From the NCBI GenBank assembly GCA_007258455.2, contig VDFB02344200.1, positions 1 through 64,000 of the forward strand: DNA of 64,000 bases, read 5' to 3'. Under the pieces are notes generated by a model. It saw only the letters and a list, made by a program, of their open reading frames with translations, had not been told where the DNA came from and did not search any database. Source of the DNA: Sequoia sempervirens (taxonomy: Eukaryota > Streptophyta > Pinopsida > Cupressales > Cupressaceae). The translations under genes and the position numbers were made by a program. Below are positions 1-11,275 of this stretch, one piece after another; the stretch's first letter is position 1, and every line of letters begins with the position of its first letter.

Positions 1-39
1 GTGCAAATCCAGTAATAACCATTCCTTACCAACACCCCA

Positions 40-560
40 AGATCCAGAAGGAATAAATTGATAAGGATATAAAGGATCTTTTGGACATGGACCACATCAA
101 GCCAAATTATATTCCTTGTTCCTTCTTAGTAGCTTTGGTAAAGAAAAAATATGGAACTGTTTGAATGTTCATATTGAGTACCAAATAATGAGTAAGAAAA
201 TAATCAAGAATATATATCCTACCCTTTAATTGACAAGCTGATAGGTGAGCTACATGGAGAAATATACTTTTTGAAGATTGATTTGTGCTTGAGATACCAT
301 AAAATTCGAATGGGGGATGAAGATGTCCATAAGAATACTTTTAGATGTCACTATGGGATTTTTTAATTTTTAGTCATGCTCTTTGGCTTGACTAATACTT
401 CAAAAAATTTCCAATCATACATGAACAAGGTATTTAACAAGCAACCAAATAAGTGTTGTAATTATTTTGATGACATCCTAATGTACGACAAGACTTGGGA
501 GGAGTGTTTGAAGCACTTGGATGAAGTTTTGGGCATATGTCATTAGTGAACAAGGGGTCC
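40..560 (+). pseudogene. Reverse transcriptase remnant (chromovirus pol)
   Basis: Fragments of the RT domain can be read across shifting frames. They include an entry segment ending VALVKKKYGT, the YPTL segment with LHGE and FLKIDL-like residues, an MLFGLTNTS segment (usually MPFGLTNAP) with NKVFNK, and FDDILMYDKTWEECLKHLDEVL, which carries the (Y/F)xDD catalytic box. The spacing between blocks matches Ty3/gypsy RT. Several in-frame stops and small indels rule out a functional product. The 5' end of the domain is cut off or too degraded to place. Confidence 0.8.
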
Positions 561-679
561 AAGTGGACCAACATAAAATACAAGTTATAAGGGAATGGAC
601 ACTCACTAAGAATGTATCAACAATTAAGGGGTTCCTAGGGATTATTCAACTACTACTAAAGGTTTGTTAAGGGATACTA

Positions 680-1165
680 GACTAGCTTTTGGTACCACTC
701 ACGTATCTGACCAATAAGGGAATTTTAAAGTGGAAATATGTTTTAGAACATGATTTTAACAAATTGAAAGAGGTGGCAAGTTCATGTCTTGTGCTTGATA
801 TTCCAAATATCTTACTTCCTTTCATATTAGAGTGTGATTCCTTTTGAAAAGGCATTGGAGTTGTATTAATACAATATCCTATTGTTTTCAAAAGTAGATA
901 AATAACATAAGTAGAAAATAAGTTTGTATTTATGATAAGGATATTCTAGTAATCATGCATAGCTTAATGAAATTTAAACAATATTTGGTTTGTGGAAAAA
1001 TTATGATTAAGAAAAATCACAATAGTCTTACGTTATCTCTTAATTAGAAGGAATCAAATGATAGATAATAGAAATGGATAAGCAAGCTAAAAATATATGA
1101 TTATGATACTGAATATGTGAGAGGTAAGCATAATGTAGTTGTTGATGTATTATCTAGTATATTTA
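680..1165 (+). pseudogene. RNase H remnant (chromovirus pol)
   Basis: Downstream of RT, a reading frame contains FNKLKEVASSCLVLDIPNI and LECDSF, the usual start of the gypsy RNase H region with its first catalytic Asp. At the far end KHNVVVDVLSS corresponds to the family's conserved NVVADALSR box. Stops interrupt the frame, for example after LECDSF. It would have degraded the RNA template during reverse transcription. It belongs to the same dead polyprotein as the flanking RT and integrase remnants. Confidence 0.7.
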
Positions 1166-1339
1166 CTTTATGCTCCATTTTTTATATTTTTTCTGATTGG
1201 ATCACCTCCATCATAATTGAATATACCAAGAATGATTTTTATACTAATCTATTGGATGAAAGGGTACACGAGGATAAGTTCAATGTGACGTGATATCTAG
1301 TTATGCATAAAGAGAATATATTTGGTTCCAAATTTAAAG

Positions 1340-2080
1340 ATGAAGGAAAATATATTGAGAGCCATACACGATTCTTCATTGGTTAGATATCCAAGGTATT
1401 TCAAGACAAAAATAGATTTGGGAGAGATTTTTTAGAAATAAATGAAGAAGGACGTGACCAATAAAATTAAATAATGTGCCATATGTTTGTAGAATAAGAC
1501 ATAAAATTCTATTTTTCAGGTCCACTCCAAACATTTCCCATTCAAGAGTAGAAGTGGGACAATATCTCCATAGATTTCATCGTGAGGTTACCTAAGGTGA
1601 ATGGTAATGAATACATTTATGTGTTAGTTTATATAGAATTATGAAATGTGAACAATTTTATTCCATACCTTCAAAATTCAAATGTCCCTATATCTCTAAT
1701 TCATTTTTTAAGGAGTCGTTCAAATTATATGGATTCCCTAAAAACATTTTCAATGATAGAGATAGTAGGGTTTTGAGTCAATTTTATCAATAATTATTTT
1801 TCTTGGAAGGAATAGAACTTAATCCTAGGACAAGAAACCACCCCAAAGTAGATGGGAAAATTGATATCATCAACAATTGGATTGATGGGTATCTAAGAAA
1901 ATGTGTTTCTACACAACAAACATCATGGGTTAAATGGATCAAATTTAGAGAGCACTACTATAACACCACATAATATTTCCATACGTATCTCATTTTATGG
2001 ATTTAACATTTATTGATTTGGAAATAATAGAGAATAGGGTATCCAAATAAACAAATATGTTCAAGAAAAGTCAAGAGATA
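1340..2080 (+). pseudogene. Integrase remnant (chromovirus pol)
   Basis: The N-terminal zinc-binding part is visible as a His-containing HDSSL/RYPRYF segment followed by MKKDV and CAIC. The catalytic core shows SIDFIVRLPKVNGNEYIYV (first Asp), GFPKNIFNDRDSRVLSQF (second Asp in the DRD box) and RNHPKVDGKIDIINN. In that last block the usual QTDGQTE glutamate has been lost to substitution. Frame changes and stops occur between blocks. The enzyme inserted the cDNA copy into host DNA; this copy cannot be active. Confidence 0.78.
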
Positions 2081-2159
2081 TTGCAATCTCTTAAGGATCA
2101 TCTTTAGCATAACTAGAATCAACATAAGCTCTATAAAATCAATGACACATACAATGAGT

Positions 2160-2560
2160 ATTTGAAGTTGGGGACATGGTATACTTGAGGCTACAACTAT
2201 ATAATAGTATTCATTAAAGAAAAAAGGAGAAAAGATGAAGCTAATATTTTATGGTTCTTATAAGATCATAAAGAAGGTGGGAGAAGTATCTTATGAGTTA
2301 GAACTACTAGAGAATAGTAGAATTCATATATTTCATGTGTTGTGCCTTAAAAGGGTTTTGGGACAAAATATTGCACCTTACAAAGACTTGAAACATATGT
2401 ATGATGAAGGAAAATTCATTTTGATACCATAAGATATCATGGATACTTGAGAGAGAAAGTTGAGGAATCAAACCATTTGAGAGTGTTTGATGTGATGGAA
2501 AGACTTTTCGATTTAAGATGTTGCGCATGAAGGAGCCAACATTTTGGAACATCCATAATT
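2160..2560 (+). pseudogene. Integrase C-terminal SH3-like and chromodomain-like tail
   Basis: The open segment 2235-2432 encodes 65 residues with FYGSYKIIKKVGEVSYELEL, SRIHIFHVLCLKRVLGQ and an Ile/Pro end. This is the standard SH3-like tail of chromoviral integrases (family form: RFFGPYKI, SRIHxVFHVSxLK). After a stop, ILDT/ERKLRNQTI and a later WKDFSI segment with a GANILEHP end match the chromodomain that steers integration toward heterochromatin marks in this lineage. At least two frame breaks occur within it. Confidence 0.72.
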
Positions 2561-2580
2561 GAATTAATTAAGGTCAAGAA

Positions 2581-2597
2581 ATTTTGGGGAGGGTAGG
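2581..2597 (+). other. Polypurine tract of the chromovirus
   Basis: The run attttggggagggtagg directly follows the end of the chromodomain remnant and precedes ctatcatgttccc. In plant chromoviruses the plus-strand primer has this composition, and the 3' LTR normally begins TG within a few bases. The LTR start is therefore near 2598-2606, with the TG possibly mutated. Confidence 0.6.
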
Positions 2598-3544
2598 CTA
2601 TCATGTTCCCTTTTCAGATAAGCTTCCATGATGCTCCATAAGCTCAATTTTCATTTCCCAAGGGCTCATGGAAATATTACAAGGGAAATGAATTTATAAA
2701 CTTTACATTTGTTATGATTTTTAAGTCTTCATAATATTACCATTTAAAATATTTTCATAAAATGGGTGCCTAATGTGGTGGTCTCTTGTAATTAAAACAA
2801 TATATTATGTAATTCCCTTTATTAGTATAGGAAGAGGAATTTTATTTTTCTTAAAATATTCCTTTTTGCAAGAAAATTTGGGTGCTCAAGGAGACTGTGT
2901 AAGCAAGGAAAAATTCCAAAGGATATATGTTTTATTTATCAATTCATTCCCTCAAATAGATTTGGAATTTGATTTATTTATCAATAGAGATTAGAGGATG
3001 CAAAAACCTTGAATTCTATCACTAGATTAGCAAATGAAAAACATTTATTCAAGCTTGGTGAAATTTAGAGATTGCAACCGGGATTCATTTGGTAGAAAAA
3101 TAAGGATTCAAGGTTGAGTGGTGAAGGATTTGGGGCTCACTCATATAGGTCCTATTTATTAATTTATCATTCTACTAGGTGTGATTTCAATATTATAATT
3201 TTGTTGATTAAAAACAATTAACTCAGTGCCATATTCTTATATTTGATGGGTGGCTTGTTGAGTGCCATATATAATAAATTGATTGATGGTATGATATGAT
3301 AATTGATTGGGATACACAACTTACTATATACTTGCAATTCTTGAATTGGAAATAAATAATAGGTTATGAGTGGGATGTTGTCTTGATAGCTCATAAGTGT
3401 TGTATCTAATTGCTACAAATATATTTGAATTTTTTAGTAATCTAATCTTGATTTGTGACAAAAATAATTCAAATTATTAAGTATTGAAATATGTGGGGCG
3501 AACAATTTAATCAAATATTATTTAATATTCCAATTAAGGATATT

Positions 3545-4150
3545 AAACATGGTAGACTAAATAATTCTTTGGTTGGAAAGTTTATGGGGGGTAGGCTCAA
3601 TATTGACAATTTTAGATCTTGGGTTGAGGGAAATTGGAGGTTTTATGGTTAAATTGCTATCTCAATGTTACCTTTGGTTTTTTTTAGCTTTAAATAACTA
3701 TGACTAGATTCTCTCAATTGGGATATGGTTCCTTAGACCTGTGTTATTATGCCTCCTTCATTGATTCTTAGGTTTTATTTTGAGGATTAAATTTATAAAA
3801 CAAGGTCCTATTTGAATTAAGCTTCTAGGCTTGCCTCAAATGAGGAAGTATTTGTAGGCATTGCTAATTCAACTAGGTGGTTAAATTTTAGTTACAAAAT
3901 TTAGAAAAAGTCCATTGTTTTCTCATTTTTGTATCAATATGGAGATTGGTAAGAAGCTTCCTAGTTTATTTTTGTATTAATGAATATTTTTCCATTTGAA
4001 TTCAAAATGATCATGCATTTTTTTAAATGAAATTTTCATGAAACAAGTTTATGAGACTTTCAAAGAAAAGTCCTTGTGTCAAATTTGTAAGATACGTATT
4101 GGTTGTGGCATATCCCAAAAAACTAAGTATTATGCAAGTTTTGGAAAAAA
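3545..4150 (+). pseudogene. LINE ORF1 (DUF4283-type) relic
   Basis: Plus-strand translation gives LVGKFMGGRLNIDNFRSWVE and NWRFYG, then IAISMLPLVFFSFK. After frame changes it gives a KLLGLPQM segment, a GIANST segment and FCINMEIGKKLPSL. This order resembles the DUF4283 region of plant LINE ORF1 proteins (family pattern: LIGKFxxGRPxLDxIRKW, then VKLPGLPLEFW, GIANxxG, RICVNMDIGKxLP). It is heavily decayed, with several stops, and no LINE ORF2 follows it. It is probably a truncated old insertion. The assignment rests on remembered family patterns, so confidence is moderate. Confidence 0.45.
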
Positions 4151-5055
4151 AAAGGATAAAGTTCTTTGATCATGATACCTAAACCAAAGATGAAATTATG
4201 AAGGGGATTCGCCCAAAAAAATCACTTTTTTGTTTCCTTAGTGAGAGTTACTCATTTCTATATATACCATTCAAACTATTGTAGGGAAATATTGATGCAT
4301 ATATGATTTATAATAAGGTGAACATACTAAACTATGGGAAATTAAAGCTAATATATGTTGAAGATGCATAAAATTAAAATTTGGATGAAGAGAACCATCT
4401 TCTGATAAAGGAAATAATTACTTTAATATAATATATTTAGATGAAGATTCCCTCAATAACGAAATAAATTTATTTATTAATTAGGGGGCTATTTACAACT
4501 ATCTTAGAATAAAAGAGAAGTTTTTACATTTGTATTAGAAAAATGTGGTAACCATTGTTAATGGTTTTGAAGCTATAACATGACTATCTTTGATTTTGTA
4601 TTCAAAAGGAATGACTATGGACCTCCTTCTATAATCTCATTTTCTTTGCTCATAAATAGAATTCAAAATTAGTATATAATAATTTGTTCATTTCAAAAAT
4701 TTGAAGTCTCACTTATTATATTCTTTGATGTAATAGTATGATAGAGGTAATGTTATTTTATGTCACTCAAAAATCATTTTTGATTTTCAAGTATAAATAG
4801 GTGATATAAAGTGAATTCTTTTCTATCAAAATTTGTGTTGAATATAAATGAAACCTGATAAGAAAACCATAATGAAGAAGGAAATGTAGATTTAGTTAAT
4901 TATGATTGTGTAAAGGTGGCAAAGGGTGGAAGATGTGTAATTCCTCTCACATTTGCATTCTAATAATCTTTTTTTGGACTTAGAATTGTGGATTGATACT
5001 TGCTTATTTTGGTTTGAGGTGTTCTTGACATGTCATTTTGTATTGACACTAGGAC

Positions 5056-5367
5056 CATGGTGTATATTCCTAGATATTTGGGTTATCATTATTTTTATGT
5101 TTGGAAAAGATATTTGCTCATTTCCATTTGTTTATATATATTTATGAATATGTGTAATGTGACTTATGTTGAGTATGGAAATTTTCATGGTAGTAATACA
5201 TTCTAGATGATCATGGCGTATATTCCTAAATATTTGGGTTATCATTATGTTTATGTTTGGAAAAGATATTTGCTCATTTCCATTTGTTTATATATATTTA
5301 TGAATATGTGTAATGTGACTTATGTTGAGTATGGAAAGTTTTATGGTAGTAATACATTCTAGATGCT
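5056..5367. repeat. 156-bp tandem duplication (two copies)
   Basis: Two adjacent copies (5056-5211 and 5212-5367) share nearly all bases, for example ggttatcatt, ttatatatatttatgaat and tggtagtaatacattctaga. They differ at a handful of sites. The offset is 156 bp throughout. No coding function is apparent. Confidence 0.9.
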
Positions 5368-6703
5368 ATTGTGTTGTACCTTGTTGGGTAATTATGCTAT
5401 TTTGTGACTATCATATACATTTTGTAGGTACACTTGATGTGGGGATTGAGCATGTAGATATAGGGTATTTCTCCACCTAAATATGTAGGTTTGAGTTATC
5501 TCCGATAGTGGTTATTTCAGAGATGTCACACTAGGCCTTTCCATTGTAATACTCAATGGTACTTGATTTGAGTATCAAATGTATCATGTTTGACTTGTGC
5601 TGACCTAAATTCAAATTGGAGGCAATTTCAAAGTTTTTTCTTGTTGTGAAATACTAGTATATGTATGAGTTAATTTGATGTTTTAATTTCCTTATTGACT
5701 ATAAATATATTTTGATGAGTTTAAATTTGTATTGCATATTGTCTAGAAAATTATTTTTATGAAATTAGGGGAAAATAATGTTAAATTAATAATGTTGGGA
5801 ATATCTTATTAGACAAGATTACATATATTTGATTTCATCATTTTATTAAATGCAACCATAAGGTATTGTTGAATGCTCATTTTGAATCAATTGCATTGTG
5901 GATAAATAATAAGGGAAAACAAATAAAGTTAAAATAAAAGATATAGAAATGAAAATATGTCAAAAATAGAATAAAATAAAAATAACATGCATTTTTGCAT
6001 TAAAAATGCTCTCTAAAAGCCCTCTTTGAAAAATTTGAATTTTAGGGAAGTTTTGCTCATTTGGAATCTGGAGACCTGGGAGTTGGATTGATTGGGAATT
6101 GCAAAATGTTTTTGGTTGTGTGTGATCTCCACCTCCTCAAGTTGGGAGAATTGACAAGTTTTTCATTATTTTTGTGTGCTCTCATTTTGAGGTAAATCTC
6201 TCTTCTCTCCTTATTTTGTTTGTGTTATTCCATTAGCATTCCATGCTCACCCTTAAGGGTGCATATGAATTACCCATTAGGTTTCAATATGAGCAATTAA
6301 ATAAATTTGAAATAATTTAAATTTGAAATTTTTCCAAATTGTCCATTTTTTTCAAAATGTTTAAAAATTGAAATTTGACTACATATAGTAGATGCTGTTC
6401 ATATTTAAAAATAAAGGGCACTTTTTGTTTTCAATTTTTTTTAGAAATGAGAAAATTAGAAATTTAAGGTTTATTAATGGAGTTTGAAGAAAAGTCTTGG
6501 TTTTTGGGTGTAAATTATTTATGCAAAATTTAAATTTTGAATGTGATTTCAAATGTTTTGGAATTGGGGAATTAATGAATCCTCCATGGATTTTCGTGGT
6601 AATATTTTTAAGAGTACATTTAAATTTTTGTGAGCTAAGTTTCCTGCCTTATTTTTCACTCCATGTTTAATTATTATGAGTTGTGATAAATCTAGGATGT
6701 AGG

Positions 6704-6708
6704 TGTCA
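6704..6708. repeat. Target-site duplication, left copy (TGTCA)
   Basis: The five bases before the left LTR are tgtca. The five bases after the right LTR (9097-9101) are tgcca. One mismatch in five is compatible with a 5-bp duplication made at integration and later mutated. Confidence 0.7.
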
Positions 6709-7114
6709 TGTTAGAATTGTGAAACAAGCACAAAACCATGAGCCACTGGATCAAACAAAAAACAAGTACACCTTCCACACAAGAGATCTACAAACAAGAA
6801 TTGCTATATTCATCAACAAGAAAAAGTTACAGAAGAAGCTTTCAAGAAGATATGAAAGTTTCAGATATTTCCCGTGAATAATATCTGAGAGATTAATTAC
6901 AAAGAGAGTTGAATGCTTATAAGAGCAAAGCCCTAAATGAGAAAGGGATCAGATCATGACAAGTGTCAACATCACATTAGATGTGACTTAATGATCTAAT
7001 ATTAACTCAACTAATATGGCATTCCTAAGTTTAGGTAAAGTGTGTGAGAATAAATTAGACTAATAATTAATTAAAGATTAATTAATTATTCACTAATGCA
7101 AGATAACTCTAACA
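6709..7114 (-). repeat. 3' LTR of the non-autonomous element
   Basis: This 406-bp LTR begins tgttagaattgtgaaac and ends gataactctaaca on the plus strand. It matches the right LTR except for scattered substitutions and a short indel in the acatcacattagatgtg segment. On the transcribed strand it begins TGTTAGAGTTATC. Confidence 0.92.
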
Positions 7115-7126
7115 CCCCCCCTTAAG
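7115..7126 (-). other. Polypurine tract of the non-autonomous element
   Basis: The plus-strand run ccccccctt abuts the left LTR; read on the minus strand it is aagggggg(g) followed by the LTR start TGTTAGAG. This is the position and composition of a plus-strand primer and fixes the orientation. Confidence 0.8.
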
Positions 7127-8687
7127 ATGAACTTAGGGAGTAGCTAAAACCCCTAAAAAGAATGCAAGATGGGTCCCGACAAACAAGGACAAGTAAGGTA
7201 CCCATGTACAAACAAAAGATCTAATGTGGAGAAATAGAGAAAACCTCATGGGAAAAACTCTACTCCAAAAAGAGATCAAAGATGACTAAAGGACTGAATA
7301 GCCTCCAAATCAAGGTGTGAAGGACTGAGAAGCCTCCAACCAAACAAAGTTCTAGAAAAGAAGAACATGTAGAACACCACAGAAGCATGAAGAAGTTGCA
7401 AACACTGTAGAAGAATGACTATTGAAATGCTGAAAGAAAAACCCTCTCTAAAACAAATGATGATCAGGATCAAGAAGACAAGAATTTGTATGAGTGCCCC
7501 CAACGACACTACTTGAATATGATGGAAAACTAGGGCCAAACACCTGGAACCCAAAGATATAGATGGCACAAGTACCAAAAGTCTAAAGAACCGATCATGA
7601 GAAAATGGAAGGTCGCCTTAAGAAATAGGAATTCAAGAGAGTCCATATGGTAAGTGCTCCATCTCACCGAAATGCATGGGTAACTAGCCGTTGCATCTTC
7701 CTAGTCCATAGGAAAAAATATTCTATACATAGCTCACTCAAACTTGAAACCAAAGAAGCATTAGAACCAACAATAGAAACCCCCCCATAATGCTGACAAG
7801 GGAGAGGTATGATAGGTACATTGAAATTGAATTCCTGAAAGCAGTGCATGAAGAGGAACCAAGAACATCTGAATGTGCAGACATGAAAGTACAAGCAGAT
7901 ATAAAGGATGTGAGAACAAAAGTCACATACACATGAGAAGGGTATGAAGGAAAAACAAAGGAAAACATCAACCCCCATGACACTTTATATCATAGTGTAA
8001 GTACAATAAGGCACAAAGTGATGTGCAAGATCCCATAATACAGGTGCAATACAAAGGCACTTTATCTCAGTGCATTTACAAAATCATAAGTGCTTACAAT
8101 GGAAGATCATAATGTCAAAAAAAGACACAAGACTGGAAATACATGTAGAACAACCAAAAAGAAGCCATCCCATGCAAACAAGAAGTTTCCAGGAGCTAAG
8201 ATGTCCAAGTAATTCACCAGAATGTGAAAACACCAAAAATGAATAAAATGTACTTGGTAAATTTTTTGATAAAAAATATACAAATTTGGATAGAACACTA
8301 GAAGAGCTTTCCAACGCCTATTCATTTTCAAAAAACAAAGATCGTATGCAAAAGATATGCCCCCAAAAGCACGAAAATGATGAGGTCCGTTTGGGCTCAA
8401 AATGCCCCAAAAAATCAGGCACCACCTAGATCTGGCAAAAAAACCCTTTCTTCAAACCTTCACAGATTTGACAAACAAAATCAAAATAAGGTGAAACAAA
8501 AGCCAAATTTGACTTTCTTGACAGCTCTGGATCCAACAATGAGGTCCTTTTTATGCCAAAATGCACCGAAAATTCACCCACCTCCAAAATTTTCAAAAAA
8601 AGAGCAAAGGGGATTAAGATCTAAAGCCTACAACCCTTGTTGAAGAAGAAAACCTCATAAATTGAGAAGGGGTTTGTTGAATCCACA

Positions 8688-8698
8688 CTTTGATACCA
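8688..8698 (-). other. Primer-binding site (initiator-Met tRNA type)
   Basis: The minus strand reads tggtatcaaag immediately after the LTR end. This matches the start of the common plant primer site tggtatcagagc, complementary to the 3' end of initiator methionine tRNA. One position differs. Confidence 0.85.
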
Positions 8699-9096
8699 TG
8701 TTAGAATTGTGAAACAAGCACAAAACCATGAGCCACAGGATCAAACAACAAACAAGTACATCTTCCACGCAAGAGATCTGAAAACAAGAATTGCTATATT
8801 CATAAACAAGAAAAAGTTACAGAAGAAGCTTTCAAGAAGATATGAAAGCTTGAGATATTTCCCTTCAATAATATCCAAGAGATTAATTACAAAGAGACTT
8901 GAATGCTTATAATAGCAAAGCCCTAAATGAGAAAGGGATCATATCATGACAAGTGTCAACATCTAAGACATAATGATCTAATATTAACTCAACTAATAAA
9001 GCATTCCTAAGTTTAGGTAAAGTGTGTGAGAATAAATTTGACTAATAATCAATTAAAGATTAATTAATTATTAGCTAATGCAAGATAACTCTAACA
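8699..9096 (-). repeat. 5' LTR of the non-autonomous element
   Basis: This 398-bp LTR (plus-strand right copy) has the same termini as the left copy. It is the 5' LTR because the primer site lies on its inner side. Direct comparison shows roughly two dozen small differences, so the insertion is not very recent. Confidence 0.92.
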
Positions 9097-9101
9097 TGCC
9101 A
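9097..9101. repeat. Target-site duplication, right copy (TGCCA)
   Basis: It pairs with TGTCA at 6704-6708, with one substitution. Confidence 0.7.
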
Positions 9102-10501
9102 GAGAGTAGTAAGCGTGGATTCCAACATTTTTTGGGCTACAAAGTGGCTCAAGAATATTTCATGTGAAAGTTTCATAACCAAGTGATAATTAAAATTTCA
9201 TAGGTAACTAAAATATATTAAGATAATGATGCCTATGACATACCTGAAATGTTAGTATTGGTTTTATATGAGTGTAGAAGACATTCTCACTTGGGGAGTG
9301 TTGGTTCTTATTGATTGAGTAAACTTACTCTCGTGAGAGGTGTACTTCATCTTTCTTAGCCAGTACCACAGGATACTATGACAACACTCCATACTTCCTC
9401 TCTAGGATCTTGTCCTTTTGACCATTAGAGTTGTACCTAAACATAAATTGTACCTTATCCCTCATATGTTGATGTTAAATCTTACCTATAGTGTATGTTA
9501 CACGTATACTCCATGATTGGTGTGAGTGTAATCCCACTCCCTTATATTTGGTGTGAGTGTGTTTATGGTACATATGAATATATCCTAGCATAGTGGGGTG
9601 GACCTAAGGGTTCTACATGGTTGGGTGGCATGGAATCATTATTGGGGATTAAAGGATCTTGGAAAGTGCTTAGGAATTATGAGCACATTAGACAATTTTT
9701 TTCACCAAACCTTCATTTATTTATTTTATAATGTTGTAAAAGTGTAATTTGAAGGAAATTTAAGCCCTTAGATTATTTTTTAATATAATTATTGGACCTC
9801 CTTAGTGGATGGAATGTAAATAGGCCACATAAGTGGTACAAATGCTATAAATTCTTTTACCTATCTTGGTGTTGGAGTTAAGCATGTGTGCTATCTTGTA
9901 AGCTCTTAAATTTTTTCATGTTGTTGGATAAAATAAACGTAGATCACCTTTATTCAAGTTTTAAAATAAAATTCAAGTTTAGATAACATGTAATCAAATA
10001 TTGAAAATAATAGGATTATTGTTGTGTCCTTGGGTGTGTTTGGTCATGGGGAATCTCCTTGTTTTGAGGATATTTAGGGTCCCTTGGGTGGTCTTGGTGT
10101 GGAAAGAAGGTGTGGGACACACTTCCCCCTCTATAACTCATGTTTTTGACCTTATGTTGGAGTCCTTAGAAGCTCCCCAACCTTTGGGAGTCATCTATTT
10201 CGTGGGCTAGTGCATCTTGTGACTGAAGGTCTAGGACCACTATGAATTTTGGGTTGTTTTTTATGTTTTTAACTTTGATTTTTGCTGTATTCATTTCTTT
10301 GTAGTCCTTGATTGTTGTGCATGTCCTAAGAACCAAAATTAATCTTGGTTTTTCTCACTAGTCAAGACACTAGCACTAGATTGAGGAATACAATGCTAGG
10401 AAGGACTATAATGCTTTTTTGGGACTTTTATACCAAAACATGACACCAATGCTAGAATTGGAAACATTTGATCTATAATTAGTGTCCTTTAACATATTTT
10501 T
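9102..10501 (+). other. Unassigned AT-rich flank, possible LTR promoter region
   Basis: The sequence is continuous with 2598-6708 once the non-autonomous element is removed. A TATA-like ctataaatt near 9850 and an aataaa-like tract near 9930 could be an LTR promoter and polyadenylation zone. No LTR partner or coding motif is seen. The frame at 10001-10210 has no signature. Confidence 0.3.
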
Positions 10502-10516
10502 ATCCCTTTTCTCATT
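10502..10516. repeat. LINE target-site duplication, left copy (15 bp)
   Basis: atcccttttctcatt occurs here and again exactly at 17001-17015, bracketing the LINE. Length and position are typical of target-primed reverse transcription. Confidence 0.92.
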
Positions 10517-10550
10517 TTTTTAAAAATAAAAAATAAAAGAGGGTAAAAAC

Positions 10551-10556
10551 TTTATT
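10551..10556 (-). terminator. Polyadenylation signal of the LINE
   Basis: The minus strand reads aataaa about 30 bases before the A-rich tail that adjoins the target duplication. This agrees with a LINE transcript end. Confidence 0.65.
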
Positions 10557-10618
10557 GAATCAACACAGCATTACAGAAAAGAGAAGAAAGAGGCCGCAAG
10601 GGGCCAAAACAGAAAGAA

Positions 10619-11275
10619 TTAATTCACACCCAAAAAGCATCTCAAATCCTCAGCAACCCATTCCTCAAGAACAGGTGCCATATCTTCAGGGAGATTGTCC
10701 CAATCATCCACATACCAAGAATCAGTCTTTTCTGACGCCCATTTAGCAAGCCCATCAGCCACACGATTCCACTCCCGTGGAATATGGCGGAAAATAATGG
10801 ACTCCAAAGAATCGCTCAAAGAAACAATCTGTTTTACAACCACAGCCAACTGCCAGTTCGTATCCACTAAATTGCGATTATTCAACATATCAATAACCAC
10901 CTGGGAATCAGCTTCACAAACTATCCTCCGCCATCCAAGGGCCATTGCACGCTCCAGTGCCAAGAGAATAGCACTCGCCTCCATAAGATTATTGGTTTGC
11001 AGACCACGATAAGTGGCAAAGAAGAAAACCACCACCCCAAGGCTATCTCTACCAATGCCACCAACACCAGCATGCCCAGGATTACCCCTAGATGACCCAT
11101 CAGTATTAATTTTTAGCTCCCCTAGAGCAGGTGGGCACCAAAAGCCCTCACGAACAACCCTTTCACGCCCACGACTACGACGCACATTGCTCAAATTACC
11201 CCTTGACCCCAGTGTCAAGGCCCAGGGCATTAACAACACCCAAGTCCCTAGGATCAATCGGCACCGACAAGTCAC
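10619..11275 (-). pseudogene. LINE ORF2 C-terminal RNase H domain
   Basis: The frame carries a complete RNase H (RVT_3 type): INTDGSSRGNPGHAGVGGIG (first Asp), NNLMEASAILLALE (Glu), VCEADSQVVIDML (second Asp) and IPREWNRVADGLAKWAS (last Asp). All four catalytic acidic residues are present. It follows the zinc-binding tail but in another frame (a shift near 11200-11270), so it is no longer fused to RT. In plant L1 elements this domain is considered an acquired archaeal-like RNase H that removes RNA after first-strand synthesis. The domain itself looks intact; only its connection is lost. Confidence 0.9.

Larger units (their letters stand above)
1..2597 (+). mobile_element. Decayed Ty3/gypsy chromovirus, 3' portion of pol
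   Basis: The window opens inside a gypsy-type polyprotein read on the plus strand. Ordered remnants of RT, RNase H, integrase and an SH3-like/chromodomain tail can be read, with many stops and frameshifts between them. The tail peptide YGSYKIIKKVGEVSYELEL, followed by a weak match to the usual LDxRERKLRNxxI chromodomain entry, is what places it among chromoviruses. A purine-rich tract and LTR-like start follow directly. The gag region, 5' LTR and primer site lie outside the window. The element is clearly dead and old. Confidence 0.85.
2598..6708 (+). other. AT-rich flank, possibly chromovirus 3' LTR with later insertions
   Basis: No intact gene is visible. The position immediately after the polypurine tract suggests that this stretch and 9102-10501 were once 3' LTR sequence, stretched by the LINE ORF1 relic, the 156-bp duplication and the non-autonomous element. 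No partner LTR lies in the window, so this cannot be tested here. Short open frames at 2773-2994 and 4953-5147 have no family signature and look like chance. Confidence 0.35.
7115..8698 (-). other. Non-coding interior of the non-autonomous element
   Basis: No conserved retroelement protein is found on either strand. Minus-strand open frames near 7276-7578, 7664-7983 and 8084-8400 are short, overlapping and hydrophobic from T-rich composition, with no motif. The segment contains two loosely similar blocks, near 8375-8410 and 8538-8575, both with an atgaggtcc core followed by an aaaatgc core. This suggests an old internal duplication. Confidence 0.7.
6709..9096 (-). mobile_element. Non-autonomous LTR retrotransposon with initiator-Met-type primer site
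   Basis: Two closely matching LTRs (6709-7114 and 8699-9096) bound a 1.58-kb interior. Both run from tgttagaattg to ctctaaca on the plus strand, giving short inverted ends. The primer-binding site (tggtatcaaag, minus strand) touches the right LTR and the polypurine tract touches the left LTR, so the element is transcribed on the minus strand. A 5-bp target duplication, TGTCA/TGCCA, flanks it. The interior encodes no gag, protease, integrase or RT that I can detect, so it must have been mobilised in trans. The primer type and LTR ends suggest a Copia-lineage helper. Confidence 0.9.

Noticed and set aside
7276..8400. Minus-strand frames inside the non-autonomous element as a coding gene
   Set aside because: They are short, overlapping and low complexity, and no Gag or pol motif can be aligned.
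8377..8643. Plus-strand 88-codon frame in the non-autonomous element
   Set aside because: It is antisense to the element, Lys/Asn/Pro-rich from A-rich sequence, and spans the internal duplicated block.
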